Below, piece by piece: positions 1 through 9,183 of a stretch of 64,000 bases of DNA. The stretch spans positions 2,426,501-2,490,500 of the forward strand of contig NZ_CM001240.1 of NCBI RefSeq assembly GCF_000230835.1, in the 5' to 3' direction. Every line of letters begins with the position of its first letter. The first letter of the stretch is position 1. A model generated the notes under the pieces. That model did no database searches, had not been told where the DNA came from, and saw only the letters and a list, made by a program, of their open reading frames with translations. This stretch comes from Clostridium sp. DL-VIII (GTDB taxonomy: Bacteria; Bacillota; Clostridia; Clostridiales; Clostridiaceae). A program made the translations under genes and the position numbers.

Positions 1-84
1 GTAAATGTATACAGTTTGTATGCTAAATGTAATGAATAAATTGTATTATTTATTAAAAAAATTAATAGAAATGGGGAATAAATC

Positions 85-309
85 ATGATAATAGTAAATT
101 GCGCATTAAGACAAGATGATATTATAGGAATAGTAGAAGATATTGCTGTAGACAATGAAAAAGTTTTTAAATTTGTAAAAAAAGAAGGACTTAAATTATT
201 CTTCGAAAGTACTCTTGGTGATGCTGAAAAAGCAGCTTCATTAGCAAAACAAACTATAAAAGGTACTGAGCTTGGTAAGGCATTATTCTTTAGTGTAAAT
301 GCACAATAA
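85..309 (+). CDS. small conserved clostridial protein, function unknown
   Basis: A 74-residue protein with no signal peptide, membrane segment or recognisable catalytic motif. It begins MIIVNCALRQDDI and has an acidic middle and a lysine-rich helix-like stretch (KFVKKEGLKLFF). The start ATG has a GGGGAATAA ribosome site about 8 bases upstream. It stands alone: an intrinsic terminator follows at 385-427, so it is probably a single-gene transcript. I recognise the general look of a conserved clostridial hypothetical protein but no named family, so no function is proposed. Confidence 0.75.
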   Translation: MIIVNCALRQDDIIGIVEDIAVDNEKVFKFVKKEGLKLFFESTLGDAEKAASLAKQTIKGTELGKALFFSVNAQ

Positions 310-384
310 AAGGCTCATTTAAATTAGAAGAAAGAAAAATAGGGATGTAACTAGAACAAGTACATACCATTTATTAATAAAATA

Positions 385-427
385 AAAAGCCTTAGCAGAG
401 TCTATAATACTGCTAAGGCTTTTTTGT
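385..427 (+). terminator. intrinsic terminator after the 85-309 gene
   Basis: Perfect stem AAAAGCCTTAGCAG (385-398) / CTGCTAAGGCTTTT (410-423) with an 11-base loop, followed by T residues. Confidence 0.85.
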
Positions 428-712
428 TATTTCAAGTTAGTTGCTTCTTTTTGAAAATTTATAAGCATCAATAGGGAATTAATTAAAGTTTCATATAAAT
501 AGTTAGTGGATTTAAGTTAATAATATAATTTATGACTATGTTATATAATAGTGAAATAGGGGATAAAAATCAACATAATAGCAAATAATAAATAAAAAGT
601 TAAGAGTAAATCAAGGATAGCATTATGAATTAAATATATTTAATAATGAAAATATTATCTGAAAATTAAATAAAAAATATGAAGAAATATTTGAAAAATA
701 TGCTTAAAATCA
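428..712. other. gene-free stretch upstream of the his promoter
   Basis: About 285 bases of very A+T-rich sequence. No open frame with a ribosome site, no convincing hairpin and no T-box motif is visible. It separates the terminator at 385-427 from the his promoter at 713-741. Confidence 0.6.
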
Positions 713-741
713 TTGACACATATTGTGAAATGAGATATCAT
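713..741 (+). promoter_or_regulatory. sigma-A promoter of the his operon
   Basis: TTGACA at 713-718, a 17-base spacer, and TATCAT at 736-741 (5 of 6 to consensus). The predicted transcript starts near 748, giving hisZ an untranslated leader of about 75 bases. Confidence 0.8.
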
Positions 742-755
742 AATTTTAACAACAA

Positions 756-769
756 TTTAGCACGCTAAA
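756..769. promoter_or_regulatory. palindromic operator candidate (HisR-like) in the his leader
   Basis: Perfect palindrome TTTAGC-AC-GCTAAA, 15 bases downstream of the -10 box, so a bound repressor would block initiation or early elongation. Firmicutes are known to use a TrpR-family repressor (HisR/YerC) for histidine genes, and the TAGC/GCTA core resembles what I recall of its site. The palindrome is seen; the regulator assignment is inference. Confidence 0.55.
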
Positions 770-823
770 GTGATATAACGATAAAGAGAAATAAATAGCA
801 ATAAGTAAATGGCGGGGTGGAAA

Positions 824-1966
824 ATGAGTAAGAGAAATATGATTCCGGAAGGAACAAGAGATTTAATATTAGATGAATGCACTATAAAAAGAAATTTAGA
901 GAGGAATGTTGACGGTCTTTTTGAAAAGTGGGGATACAAAGAGGTTATAACACCAACATTAGAATTTTATGAGACCTTCAATTATAACTCTCAGTCATTA
1001 AGAGAAGAAGATATGTACAAGTTCTTTGATAATAGAGGAAGAATATTGGTACTACGACCAGACATGACGATTCCTATAGCTAGGGTAGTAGAAACTAAGT
1101 TGAAGGATGTAGGATTACCCATAAAACTTCGATATACTTCGAACGTGTTTAGAGTTCATGAGAGTCTTGGTGGAAAAAGAAATGAATATACAGATTGTGG
1201 TGTTGAATTCGTAGGATTAGAAGATAAAAAGTCTGATTTGGAAATTTTGGTATTAGCTTTAGAAGCTTTAAAGAAATTAGGCTTAAAGGATTTTAAATTA
1301 GAAATAGGAAACATTGGATTCTTTAATGGGGCATTTAGAAATTTAGAAATAGATCAAAAGTATAAAGAAATTATTGCACGGTTTATAGAAGATAAAAATC
1401 TAAAGAGTTTGGAAGAATATCTAGCAAATCTAGATATTAAAGATGAATATAAAAGATTCTTCAATAAGCTGCCATGGATGTTTGGAGATAAGCAGGTCCT
1501 TGAAGAAGCAAAGAAATTAGCATTTAATGAAGACATAAAGGAAAATTTGGAATATTTAGAGATGTTATATTTTGAACTTAATGAATTAGGATATGGAGAA
1601 AATATAACTTTTGATTTAGGAATGGTTCCGGGTTTAAATTATTATACTGGGATTATATTCAGAGGTTATGGTGAAGGGGTAGGAAATACACTTTTAAGAG
1701 GCGGAAGATATGATAACTTAATTAATATTTCTAAAAGTAGCATTCCAGCAGTGGGGTTTTCTATAGATATTAACTCTGTAATTCCAATAGTAAAGCTTAA
1801 TAATAATTTGCTAAATAAAGATGAATATAAGATATATTATTGTGAAAGGGATACAATTGAAGCTATAAGAAAAAGTGAAGAACTTAGAAGTAAAGGATAT
1901 ATAGTTGATTTATTGCCAAAAGACGATATTAAAGAAATAAAAATAGTTAAAAGTGGGGAAATGTAA
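824..1966 (+). CDS. hisZ: ATP phosphoribosyltransferase regulatory subunit HisZ
   Basis: A class II histidyl-tRNA-synthetase-like protein that does not charge tRNA. It forms a hetero-octamer with short HisG and is needed for ATP phosphoribosyltransferase activity, the first step of histidine synthesis. It begins MSKRNMIPEGTRDLI, with class II core segments such as LVLRPDMTIPIARVV and a terminal GFSIDINSVIP stretch. An in-frame ATG lies at 809, but GGGGTGG at 814-820 sits between the two, so 824 is the better start (380 residues). It is the first gene of the operon; hisG starts one base after its stop. HisZ fits the short form of HisG that follows. Confidence 0.93.
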   Translation: MSKRNMIPEGTRDLILDECTIKRNLERNVDGLFEKWGYKEVITPTLEFYETFNYNSQSLREEDMYKFFDNRGRILVLRPDMTIPIARVVETKLKDVGLPIKLRYTSNVFRVHESLGGKRNEYTDCGVEFVGLEDKKSDLEILVLALEALKKLGLKDFKLEIGNIGFFNGAFRNLEIDQKYKEIIARFIEDKNLKSLEEYLANLDIKDEYKRFFNKLPWMFGDKQVLEEAKKLAFNEDIKENLEYLEMLYFELNELGYGENITFDLGMVPGLNYYTGIIFRGYGEGVGNTLLRGGRYDNLINISKSSIPAVGFSIDINSVIPIVKLNNNLLNKDEYKIYYCERDTIEAIRKSEELRSKGYIVDLLPKDDIKEIKIVKSGEM

Positions 1967-1967
1967 A

Positions 1968-2597
1968 ATGAGCATAAGCATAGCATTGACAAAAGGAAGA
2001 CTAGAGGAAGAAACAATTAAAATTTTAGATAAAGCTAACTTTGATCCTTCAGAATTAAAAAATAAAGGAAGAAAATTAGTATTTAGAGATAAAACACAAG
2101 ATATAAAGTATTTTTTAGTAAAGGCTGCTGATTCAATAACATATGTAGAACATGGTGTAGCAGATCTTGGGGTTGTCGGCAAAGATACCATTTTAGAAAG
2201 TGATAATAACTGTTATGAAGTATTAGATTTAGGCTTTGGAAAATGCGGATTTATAGTAGCATCATTGCCAGAAAATGATATATTCAAGAAGGTTGGGCAT
2301 ATAAAGATTGGAAGTAAATATCCTAAGGTTGCCAAAAGTTATTTTAAGGAAAAAGGCATGGATGTCGAAGTTATAAAAATAGAGGGATCTGTAGAGCTTG
2401 CTCCAATTCTTGGTTTATGTGATGGTATAGTAGATATAATGGAAACAGGTACGACATTAAAAGAGAACGGATTAGTTGTCTTAGACAGAATTTGTGAAAT
2501 AAGCGCTAGATTAATTGTTAACAAGGCTAGTTTTAAAATGAAGCAAAATGAAATTTGGGAATTCATAGATAAAATTAAAAAAGTTATTAATAATTGA
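1968..2597 (+). CDS. hisG: ATP phosphoribosyltransferase catalytic subunit, short form HisG
   Basis: Condenses ATP and PRPP to phosphoribosyl-ATP, the committed and feedback-controlled step of histidine synthesis. The protein is 209 residues and lacks the C-terminal ACT-like histidine-binding domain of long HisG; that regulatory role falls to HisZ, encoded just upstream. Family features include MSISIALTKGRLEEE at the N-terminus and the PRPP-binding segment DIMETGTTLKENGL near residue 155. A GTG at 1953 is in frame, but ATG 1968 has GGGGAA at 1955-1960 in position. Spacing of one base from hisZ implies translational coupling. A 130-base gap follows before hisD. Confidence 0.95.
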   Translation: MSISIALTKGRLEEETIKILDKANFDPSELKNKGRKLVFRDKTQDIKYFLVKAADSITYVEHGVADLGVVGKDTILESDNNCYEVLDLGFGKCGFIVASLPENDIFKKVGHIKIGSKYPKVAKSYFKEKGMDVEVIKIEGSVELAPILGLCDGIVDIMETGTTLKENGLVVLDRICEISARLIVNKASFKMKQNEIWEFIDKIKKVINN

Positions 2598-2727
2598 CAA
2601 AATTCATGAAATGTTGATAATTATAAGTATCATATTTTTAATAATTAACAAAAAAATATTAATAAAATTGCAATAATGATTTTACATTTAATGTTTTACT
2701 GTTAGAGAAAAGGGGGCTAGCTATTAT

Positions 2728-4026
2728 ATGTTAAGTTTGATAAAAATTACGGAAGATAATAAGAAGAGCTTGATAAGTGAACTTAAAGGCAGAATTACAG
2801 AAACAGAGCAAGATGTAATTTTATCGGTGACAAGTATTTTATCAAAGGTGAAAAAAGAAGGAGATAAAGCACTATTTGAATTTACTAAATCATTTGATAA
2901 AGTGGATCTTAAAAATTTAAAAGTGTCCGCTAAGGAATTGGATGAATGTTTTAGTAAAGTCGATGATGATTTTCTTAAGGCCTTAGAAGAAGCAAAGGCA
3001 AATATAGAAGAATATCATAAAAAACAAAAATCAAATGGTTTTTTACTAACTAAGGATAAAGGTGTTTATTTAGGACAAAGAGTTCTTCCACTTGAAAAAG
3101 TTGGAGTATATGTCCCAGGAGGAACAGCTGCATATCCATCTTCAGTACTAATGAATGTAATACCTGCAAAGGTTGCAGGTGTAAGTGAAATTATAATGGT
3201 GACTCCGCCGGACAAGGATGGCGGTATTAATCCATATATAGGAGTAGCAGCTAAGGTTGCTGGAATAGATAAAATATATAAAGTTGGAGGAGCACAAGCA
3301 GTTGGGGCTTTGGCTTATGGAACAGAAAGTATTGAGAAAGTTGATAAAATTGTGGGGCCTGGAAATTTATTTGTCGCTACTGCAAAAAAATTAGTATTTG
3401 GAGAAGTTGATATTGATATGATTGCAGGGCCTAGTGAAATTTTAGTCATTGCAGATGAAAAATCTGATCCTAGCTTTGTGGCAGCAGATTTAATGTCACA
3501 AGCAGAACATGATAAGTTGGCATCTGCTATATTAGTTACAACATCTAAAGAGTTATATGAAAAAGTTGAAGTTGAATTAGAAAAACAAGTTAGAACTCTT
3601 GAACGCGAAGATATAATAAGGACATCGCTTAATGATTTCGGGAATGCTATAATTTGTAAGGATATTGAGGAGTGTATTGATATTTCTAATGCAATTGCAC
3701 CTGAGCACTTGGAAATTATGGTTGATGATCCTATGAGATATTTAGGTATGGTTAGAAATGCTGGATCTGTATTCTTAGGAAGATATTGTCCAGAACCCAT
3801 AGGAGATTATTTTGGAGGAACAAATCATGTATTGCCTACAAGTGGAACAGCAAGATTCTTTTCACCTTTATCAGTTGATAGTTTTATAAAGAAATCATCG
3901 TTCATCTATTATTCAAAGGAAGCAATTAAGGAAAATGGAGAAAAAATCATAACATTGGCTAATAAAGAAGGTCTAACAGCTCATGCTAATTCTGTGAAAG
4001 TGAGATTGAACAATGGGAATTTATAA
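2728..4026 (+). CDS. hisD: histidinol dehydrogenase HisD
   Basis: A zinc enzyme that makes the last two NAD-dependent oxidations, L-histidinol to L-histidine. At 432 residues it is of normal length. Visible family motifs are VPGGTAAYPSSVLMN (about residues 129-143), the signature region IAGPSEILVIAD, SQAEHD, and the catalytic APEHLE motif. Start ATG 2728 is preceded by AAAGGGGG. The 130 bases between hisG and hisD contain no clear promoter or terminator. Its 3' end overlaps the hisC start by 14 bases, so the two are probably coupled in translation. Confidence 0.96.
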   Translation: MLSLIKITEDNKKSLISELKGRITETEQDVILSVTSILSKVKKEGDKALFEFTKSFDKVDLKNLKVSAKELDECFSKVDDDFLKALEEAKANIEEYHKKQKSNGFLLTKDKGVYLGQRVLPLEKVGVYVPGGTAAYPSSVLMNVIPAKVAGVSEIIMVTPPDKDGGINPYIGVAAKVAGIDKIYKVGGAQAVGALAYGTESIEKVDKIVGPGNLFVATAKKLVFGEVDIDMIAGPSEILVIADEKSDPSFVAADLMSQAEHDKLASAILVTTSKELYEKVEVELEKQVRTLEREDIIRTSLNDFGNAIICKDIEECIDISNAIAPEHLEIMVDDPMRYLGMVRNAGSVFLGRYCPEPIGDYFGGTNHVLPTSGTARFFSPLSVDSFIKKSSFIYYSKEAIKENGEKIITLANKEGLTAHANSVKVRLNNGNL

Positions 4027-5050
4027 TGAGTATATCAATGCTTATGATGAATATACCATAAATCTAGATAGTAATGAAATTTATCTAGAGATGAATGAAA
4101 ATATATTAATGAAAATGAAATCTTGTTTAATCAATACAGAATTGCACAGATATCCTACAAATGAAATGAAAACTATAAAAGAGCTATATGCAAGATATGC
4201 AGATACACAGAGTAAAAATATTATTGTAGGAAATGGGTCAGATGAAATGATAGAGCTTGTAATAAGCAAGACGATTAAACAAGGAAAGAAAGCATTAACT
4301 TTAGGACCTGATTTTGTAATGTATGATTTTTTTGTATCAAGATTTGGCGGTGAACTCACAAAATATGATATAGGTAAAACTATGAAGTTTAATGTGGATG
4401 AATTTATTAAGATTGGAGAGCAAGAAGATATTGATTTAATTATTTTTTCAAATCCTAATAATCCTACGGGAATAGGTATTGGAATAGAAAATATAGTTTC
4501 TATATTAGAGGCATTTAAAGATAAAGTAGTTCTTATAGATGAGGCATATTATGAATTTCATGGGAAGACAATGATTCCGTATATAAATAAATATAAGAAT
4601 TTAATTGTTACACGAACACTTTCAAAGGCATGGGGCCTTGCGTCATTAAGAGTTGGATTTTTAATTACTAATGAAGAAAGCATATGTGAGCTGTTAAACT
4701 ATAAAGTTCCTTACACAATGAGTTCGTTTTCTCAAAATTTAGCTTCTATTGTTTTAAGGTATCCAGAAAATGTTGTTAATAATGCAAAGCAAATAATTGA
4801 ACAAAGAGAAGAATTATATAAAAACCTTAAAAAAGTTCAAAAAAATGCAGCGATGAATATACAGTTTTACCCGTCAAAAGGTAATTATATATATGGAAAA
4901 ACACCGCATAAGGATGCTCTTATAAAAGGACTTGAAGATAATGGTGTTATTATTAGAGATTTTAGAGATGATACCTTTAGAATTACTGTAGGATCTCCTA
5001 TGCAGAATAGAAAAGTAGTGGATGCCATTAAAAAAATTTTCTTATACTAA
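4013..5050 (+). CDS. hisC: histidinol-phosphate aminotransferase HisC
   Basis: A PLP-dependent fold type I aminotransferase converting imidazole acetol phosphate and glutamate to histidinol phosphate. The PLP lysine is in [15 protein letters not shown]; the SNPNNPTG motif and IDEAYYEF (aspartate contacting the PLP ring) are both present. It is 345 residues, slightly shorter than typical because the N-terminal arm is short and divergent. Start ATG 4013 lies inside the end of hisD. It is the only aminotransferase of the pathway in the operon. The in-operon position makes HisC a much better call than a generic class II aminotransferase. Confidence 0.94.
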   Translation: MGIYNEYINAYDEYTINLDSNEIYLEMNENILMKMKSCLINTELHRYPTNEMKTIKELYARYADTQSKNIIVGNGSDEMIELVISKTIKQGKKALTLGPDFVMYDFFVSRFGGELTKYDIGKTMKFNVDEFIKIGEQEDIDLIIFSNPNNPTGIGIGIENIVSILEAFKDKVVLIDEAYYEFHGKTMIPYINKYKNLIVTRTLSKAWGLASLRVGFLITNEESICELLNYKVPYTMSSFSQNLASIVLRYPENVVNNAKQIIEQREELYKNLKKVQKNAAMNIQFYPSKGNYIYGKTPHKDALIKGLEDNGVIIRDFRDDTFRITVGSPMQNRKVVDAIKKIFLY

Positions 5051-5097
5051 TTATGATAAGAAAAGCAAAAAAGCATAGTATCAAGGGGGCTGATATT

Positions 5098-5682
5098 TTG
5101 GAAAGATACTCAAAAAAAGAAAGAACAACAAATGAAACTAGTATTAAGTTAGAAGTTAATTTAGATGGAAGCGGAAATAGCGAAATAAATACAGGAATAG
5201 GCTTTTTTGATCATATGTTAACCTTGTTTTCATTTCATGGAAAAATAGATTTGAAAATATTGGCTAAGGGAGACCTGGAAATATGTGATCATCATACAAT
5301 AGAGGATATTGGAATAACTCTTGGAGGGGCATTTAAAGAAGCTTTAGGAAATAAAGAAAATATAAATAGATATGGAACATTTTATGTACCAATGGATGAG
5401 ACTTTGGCATTAGTATCATTAGATATAAGTAATAGACCGTTTCTGGTTTTTGATTGTGATTTTAAAAGGGAAATGGTTGGTGAAATGGCTACTGAAATGG
5501 TAATTGAGTTTTTTAGAGCTTTTGCATTTAATGCAGGAATAACACTTCATTTGAAGGTTTTATATGGAGAGAATGATCATCATAAAATAGAAGCGTTATT
5601 TAAAGCTTTTGGAAGGGCAATTAAAGAAGCTAAATTCAGAAGTGATGCAAATGGAATACCATCAACAAAAGGAAGCATTTAA
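5098..5682 (+). CDS. hisB: imidazoleglycerol-phosphate dehydratase HisB
   Basis: A manganese enzyme that dehydrates imidazoleglycerol phosphate. Metal-binding motifs DHHTIED and [15 protein letters not shown] are both present. I place the start at TTG 5098 rather than ATG 5053, because AAGGGGG at 5083-5089 lies at proper distance and the resulting 194 residues ([14 protein letters not shown]...) match the usual length and N-terminus of monofunctional HisB. The protein lacks the histidinol-phosphatase domain of the enterobacterial fusion. No separate histidinol phosphatase gene is seen in this operon; a PHP-family protein is encoded far away at 61796-62641, but its type is different. Confidence 0.94.
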   Translation: MERYSKKERTTNETSIKLEVNLDGSGNSEINTGIGFFDHMLTLFSFHGKIDLKILAKGDLEICDHHTIEDIGITLGGAFKEALGNKENINRYGTFYVPMDETLALVSLDISNRPFLVFDCDFKREMVGEMATEMVIEFFRAFAFNAGITLHLKVLYGENDHHKIEALFKAFGRAIKEAKFRSDANGIPSTKGSI

Positions 5683-5724
5683 ATCAGTTTGTAGTTGACT
5701 GCTAACTGAATAAGGGGGGATTTA

Positions 5725-6345
5725 ATGATAGTTATAATAGATTATGGGATGGGAAATTTAAAAAGTGTTAAAAATGCACTTGATTTTCTTGAACTTCAGA
5801 GTAAAATTTCAGCTAGTGCTGAAGAAATAAAAAAAGCGGATGCATTGATATTACCAGGGGTTGGTGCCTTCCCTGATGCAATGGAAACAATTGAAAGATT
5901 ATCATTAGATAAAGTAATAAAAGAAGAGGTAAGTAATAATAAGCCGCTTCTTGGAATCTGCCTTGGTATGCAGTTATTATTTGAAAAAGGCTTTGAAGGG
6001 ATCGAAAAAAAGGGTCTTGGATTATTAAAAGGCAGTATAATAAAAATGAAGGAAGATAAAGAAAACAATATTAAAATTCCTCATATAGGTTGGAACAATC
6101 TAATATATAATCAAAAAGATGTATTATTTGATTCAATTGATGAAGGCGAATTTGTTTATTATGTTCATTCATATTTTGCTCAAAATTATAATGATGATGA
6201 TTTAATAGCTTACAGCCAATATGGAGAAAATAAAATTCCAGGAGTAGTTAGACATAATAATATCATGGGGGCTCAATTTCACCCTGAAAAAAGTGGAACT
6301 GTAGGCTTGAAGATTTTGAAAAATTTTGGGGAGATGATTAAATGA
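5725..6345 (+). CDS. hisH: imidazole glycerol phosphate synthase glutaminase subunit HisH
   Basis: A class I glutamine amidotransferase that supplies ammonia to HisF. The triad is visible: the nucleophile cysteine in GICLGMQLLF and the His/Glu pair in GAQFHPEKS. At 206 residues it is normal. The start has an exceptionally G-rich ribosome site (AAGGGGGG), preceded by a short run of TTGACTGCTAACTG-type repeat also found upstream of hisF and at 49320-49493. The stop overlaps the hisA start by four bases (ATGA). Confidence 0.95.
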   Translation: MIVIIDYGMGNLKSVKNALDFLELQSKISASAEEIKKADALILPGVGAFPDAMETIERLSLDKVIKEEVSNNKPLLGICLGMQLLFEKGFEGIEKKGLGLLKGSIIKMKEDKENNIKIPHIGWNNLIYNQKDVLFDSIDEGEFVYYVHSYFAQNYNDDDLIAYSQYGENKIPGVVRHNNIMGAQFHPEKSGTVGLKILKNFGEMIK

Positions 6346-7070
6346 TAATTTTACCTGCTATAGATATAATTGATGGGAAGCCAGTTAGGTTATATCAAGG
6401 GGATTATGATAGAAAAGAAATAGTTGCAGATGATATATTTGAAACAGCTAAATCTTTTGAAGATATGGGAGCAGAATATATACATCTTGTTGATTTGGAT
6501 GGAGCAAAAAGTGGAAATAATCAAAATCATGAACTTGTAATAAAAATTGCTAATATGCTAGAAATTCCTGTAGAACTTGGTGGTGGGATACGTTCTTTTA
6601 ATACTATAAAGTATTTGCTAGATAATGGAGTATCTAGAGTAATTCTTGGAACAATAGCACTTGAGGATGAAGAACTATTGAAGGAAGCAGTAAAAGTGTA
6701 TGATGAAAAGATTGCAGTGGGAATAGATTGTAAGGATGGGAAAGTATATGGTAGAGGCTGGCTTTCAGGAAGTAATTTAGATTATGTCGATTTTGCAAAG
6801 AATATGGAAAAATTTGGTGTTAAAAATATAATTGTAACGGATATAACTAAGGATGGAACCTTGGAAGGACCTAATCTAGAGATGCTTAAAAAATTGAAGG
6901 AAACAGTTAATATTAATATTACTGCCTCAGGTGGAATTAGAGATATAAATAATATAAAAGATTTAATGGACATAAATTTATATGGTGCAATAACAGGTAA
7001 AGCAATATATGCAAAAACACTATCATTAAAAGAAGCAATAAAAGTCTCAAAAAATAATATAAACAAATAA
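6342..7070 (+). CDS. hisA: ProFAR isomerase HisA
   Basis: A TIM-barrel Amadori isomerase converting ProFAR to PRFAR. Catalytic aspartates are in PAIDIIDGK (near residue 8) and TDITKDGTLEGPN (near 170). Phosphate-binding segments ELGGGIRS and TASGGIRD show the two-fold barrel repeat. It has 242 residues, as expected. Its ATGA overlap with hisH gives coupled translation. A 185-base gap with repeat-like sequence separates it from hisF. Confidence 0.95.
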   Translation: MIILPAIDIIDGKPVRLYQGDYDRKEIVADDIFETAKSFEDMGAEYIHLVDLDGAKSGNNQNHELVIKIANMLEIPVELGGGIRSFNTIKYLLDNGVSRVILGTIALEDEELLKEAVKVYDEKIAVGIDCKDGKVYGRGWLSGSNLDYVDFAKNMEKFGVKNIIVTDITKDGTLEGPNLEMLKKLKETVNINITASGGIRDINNIKDLMDINLYGAITGKAIYAKTLSLKEAIKVSKNNINK

Positions 7071-7255
7071 TTGAAAGACTATAATTTTTAGAATCTAGTT
7101 AAATAATAAAGATATATAAGTAGCTAATTGATAAAAGCGCAATTGGTAGAGCAATAAAATAGGCATTAGGTATTATGCAAGTATTTTAATATTACTGCAA
7201 ATTGTAACTTGCAAATAACTGTAAATTGTAAACTGATTAAGGGGGGGCTTAAGGG

Positions 7256-8017
7256 ATGCATACAAAAAGAATAATTCCTTGTCTAGATGTCAAAGAAGGA
7301 AGAGTTGTTAAAGGAATTAATTTTGAGGGATTAACAGATGTGGGCGATCCTGTTGTGCTAGCAGAACATTATAATAATCAAGGAGCAGATGAATTGGTTT
7401 TCTTAGATATAACTGCTACTCATGAAAAACGCGGAATAATGGAAAGAGTTGTCCAACGTGTAGCTGAAAAAATTTTTATTCCTTTCACAGTTGGCGGTGG
7501 ACTAAAAACATTGGAAGACATAAGGACAATATTAAGAGCTGGCGCAGATAAAGTAAGTTTGAACTCAGCAGCTGTAAGGGATAAGAAACTTATAAAAGAG
7601 GGAGCTTTTTATTTTGGAAATCAGTGCATAGTGTTAGCAGCAGATGCTAAAAAGAGAGTAGATAATACCGGTTGGAATGTTGTAATAAACGGAGGTAGAA
7701 TTGATACGGGATTAGATTTATTAAAATGGATTGAAGAAGCTACCTCTCTTGGGGCTGGAGAAATTCTTTTAACATCTATGGATGCAGATGGAACAAAAAA
7801 AGGTTTTGATTTAGAATTGACAAAAGCAATAAGTAATGTAACTAACGTTCCGGTAATTGCATCAGGTGGATGTGGATGTTTAGAAGATTTTTATGATGTA
7901 TTCAAAGATAATATAGCAGATGCAGCTCTTGCAGCTTCACTTTTTCACTATGGGGAATTAACGGTTAATGAAGTAAAAAACTATCTGTATAATAAAAAAA
8001 TTCCTGTACGTTTGTAA
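7256..8017 (+). CDS. hisF: imidazole glycerol phosphate synthase cyclase subunit HisF
   Basis: A TIM-barrel cyclase that uses ammonia from HisH to convert PRFAR to IGP and AICAR. Start [18 protein letters not shown] carries the catalytic aspartate (about residue 11). The second phosphate motif is [13 protein letters not shown], and the [13 protein letters not shown] segment is typical of HisF. It has 253 residues. The ribosome site is GGGGGGG at about 7242-7248. The preceding 185 bases contain AACTGTAAATTGTAAACTG-type repeats instead of tight coupling to hisA. Confidence 0.95.
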   Translation: MHTKRIIPCLDVKEGRVVKGINFEGLTDVGDPVVLAEHYNNQGADELVFLDITATHEKRGIMERVVQRVAEKIFIPFTVGGGLKTLEDIRTILRAGADKVSLNSAAVRDKKLIKEGAFYFGNQCIVLAADAKKRVDNTGWNVVINGGRIDTGLDLLKWIEEATSLGAGEILLTSMDADGTKKGFDLELTKAISNVTNVPVIASGGCGCLEDFYDVFKDNIADAALAASLFHYGELTVNEVKNYLYNKKIPVRL

Positions 8018-8066
8018 TTATATTATGAAGGATAAATTACATTTAAGTTTGGAAGGAGAACTTTAG

Positions 8067-8396
8067 ATGGAAGTTTGTAAAAGAGTAGAACAAGTTGATT
8101 TTGAGAAGGGAAATGGATTAATTCCAGCTATAATACAAGATCATATAACTAAGGAAGTTTTAATGCTTGCATATATGTCAGCAGAAAGTTTAGGTAAAAC
8201 ATTAGAAGAAAATACTACTTGGTTTTATAGCAGAAGTAGAAAGGAACTTTGGAACAAAGGAGCAACTTCAGGACATTTTCAACATGTACAAGAAATAAAA
8301 ATAGATTGTGATAATGATACTCTTTTAATACTTGTAGATCAAATTGGAGCTGCATGTCACACAGGAAATAAGAGTTGTTTTTATAGAGATTTATAA
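8067..8396 (+). CDS. hisI: phosphoribosyl-AMP cyclohydrolase HisI
   Basis: A zinc-dependent hydrolase opening the adenine ring of PR-AMP. The metal ligands are in [20 protein letters not shown] and the final CF segment. It has 109 residues: the monofunctional form, with HisE encoded separately downstream rather than fused as in enterobacteria. The ribosome site is GGAAGGAGAA before ATG 8067. A 196-base gap with no clear terminator follows before hisE. Confidence 0.95.
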   Translation: MEVCKRVEQVDFEKGNGLIPAIIQDHITKEVLMLAYMSAESLGKTLEENTTWFYSRSRKELWNKGATSGHFQHVQEIKIDCDNDTLLILVDQIGAACHTGNKSCFYRDL

Positions 8397-8592
8397 TGAG
8401 TTAAAAATTAGAGGAATAATAAACTAGAAAACATCCTTTTAAGTGATTTAAAATAATATTGAATTTTGAAATTATAGATATATTGAAATTTTATTTGGTA
8501 TCAGGGATTATTAAGGAAAGTCTTTGATTTTTAGGAATAGTTATGAATTTTTGATTGTAAACTTATTTGGATTAAAGTTTGGAGGATAAAGG

Positions 8593-8919
8593 ATGAATGA
8601 GAATATTAAAGCTTTATATGATGTGATTTTGGAAAGAAAAATTAATGGTGGAGAAGGTTCCTATACAAATTATCTTTTTGAAAAGGGAATAAATAAAATA
8701 TTAAAAAAAGTTGGAGAAGAATGTACAGAAGTTATAATAAGTTGCAAGGATGATAATAAGCAAGAACAAATAAATGAAATTTGCGATCTTACGTATCATT
8801 TATTAGTATTAATGGCTCAAGTGGGTATTTCGGTAGAGGAAATATCAGAGGAACTAGAAAAAAGAAAAAGCAAAATAAATAATTTTAAAGGGGAAAGAAA
8901 GCCTATAACAGATGTTTAA
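8593..8919 (+). CDS. hisE: phosphoribosyl-ATP pyrophosphatase HisE
   Basis: An all-alpha MazG-like pyrophosphohydrolase making PR-AMP from PR-ATP. Metal-binding helices show EECTEVIISCKDDN and EICDLTYHLLVLM, the usual EExxE...ExxD pattern. It has 108 residues and starts at an ATG preceded by TTTGGAGGAT. It is the last gene of the operon, followed by a terminator hairpin at 8948-8985. With it every enzyme of the pathway is accounted for except histidinol phosphatase. Confidence 0.93.
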   Translation: MNENIKALYDVILERKINGGEGSYTNYLFEKGINKILKKVGEECTEVIISCKDDNKQEQINEICDLTYHLLVLMAQVGISVEEISEELEKRKSKINNFKGERKPITDV

Positions 8920-8947
8920 TGTGAGTTTAAGGTGTTCGAATATTATG

Positions 8948-8985
8948 AAAAAGGATTGCTTTTTAAGTAATTCTTTTTTATTCTT
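8948..8985 (+). terminator. his operon terminator
   Basis: AAAAAGGATTGCTT (8948-8961) pairs with AAGTAATTCTTTTT through two G-U pairs, followed by T-rich sequence. Confidence 0.7.
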
Positions 8986-9042
8986 TTAGAAATAATTGAA
9001 AGGAAATTCCAGGTAGATGTTTAATTTATGAAATTGAAATGG

Positions 9043-9183
9043 GTAAAAAAAGAAAACCTGCATGCTCAAAGTACAGGTTTTCACATGTTCATTTGAGAAA
9101 GGGTATAAATGAACACGTCAGTGTGGGTTTATAAAACTTTATAGCTATGTACTATAAAGTGTATGGGCAAATTAATATCTCTT
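9043..9183 (-). ncRNA. probable minus-strand small RNA with three hairpins
   Basis: Read on the minus strand: a TATAAT box (9190-9195), then about 140 bases without an open frame that fold into three strong hairpins. Hairpin 1 is ACTTTATAG/CTATAAAGT. Hairpin 2 is a 12-bp stem ACGTGTTCATTT/AAATGAACATGT with a pyrimidine-rich loop containing ACCCTTTCTC. Hairpin 3 is AAAACCTG/CAGGTTTT followed by TCTTTTTTT, a canonical terminator. The -35 is poor (TTGTTT, 16-base spacing). The CCCUUUCUC loop could pair with purine-rich ribosome sites, which is inference. I cannot assign it to a known RNA family. Confidence 0.6.

Noticed and set aside
430..823. T-box or his attenuator upstream of the his operon
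   Set aside because: No T-box GGTGGNACC motif, no terminator/antiterminator pair, and no His-rich leader peptide between the promoter and hisZ.
3315..3800. 161-codon minus-strand frame inside hisD
   Set aside because: Shadow of a clearly conserved gene; no ribosome site or family.
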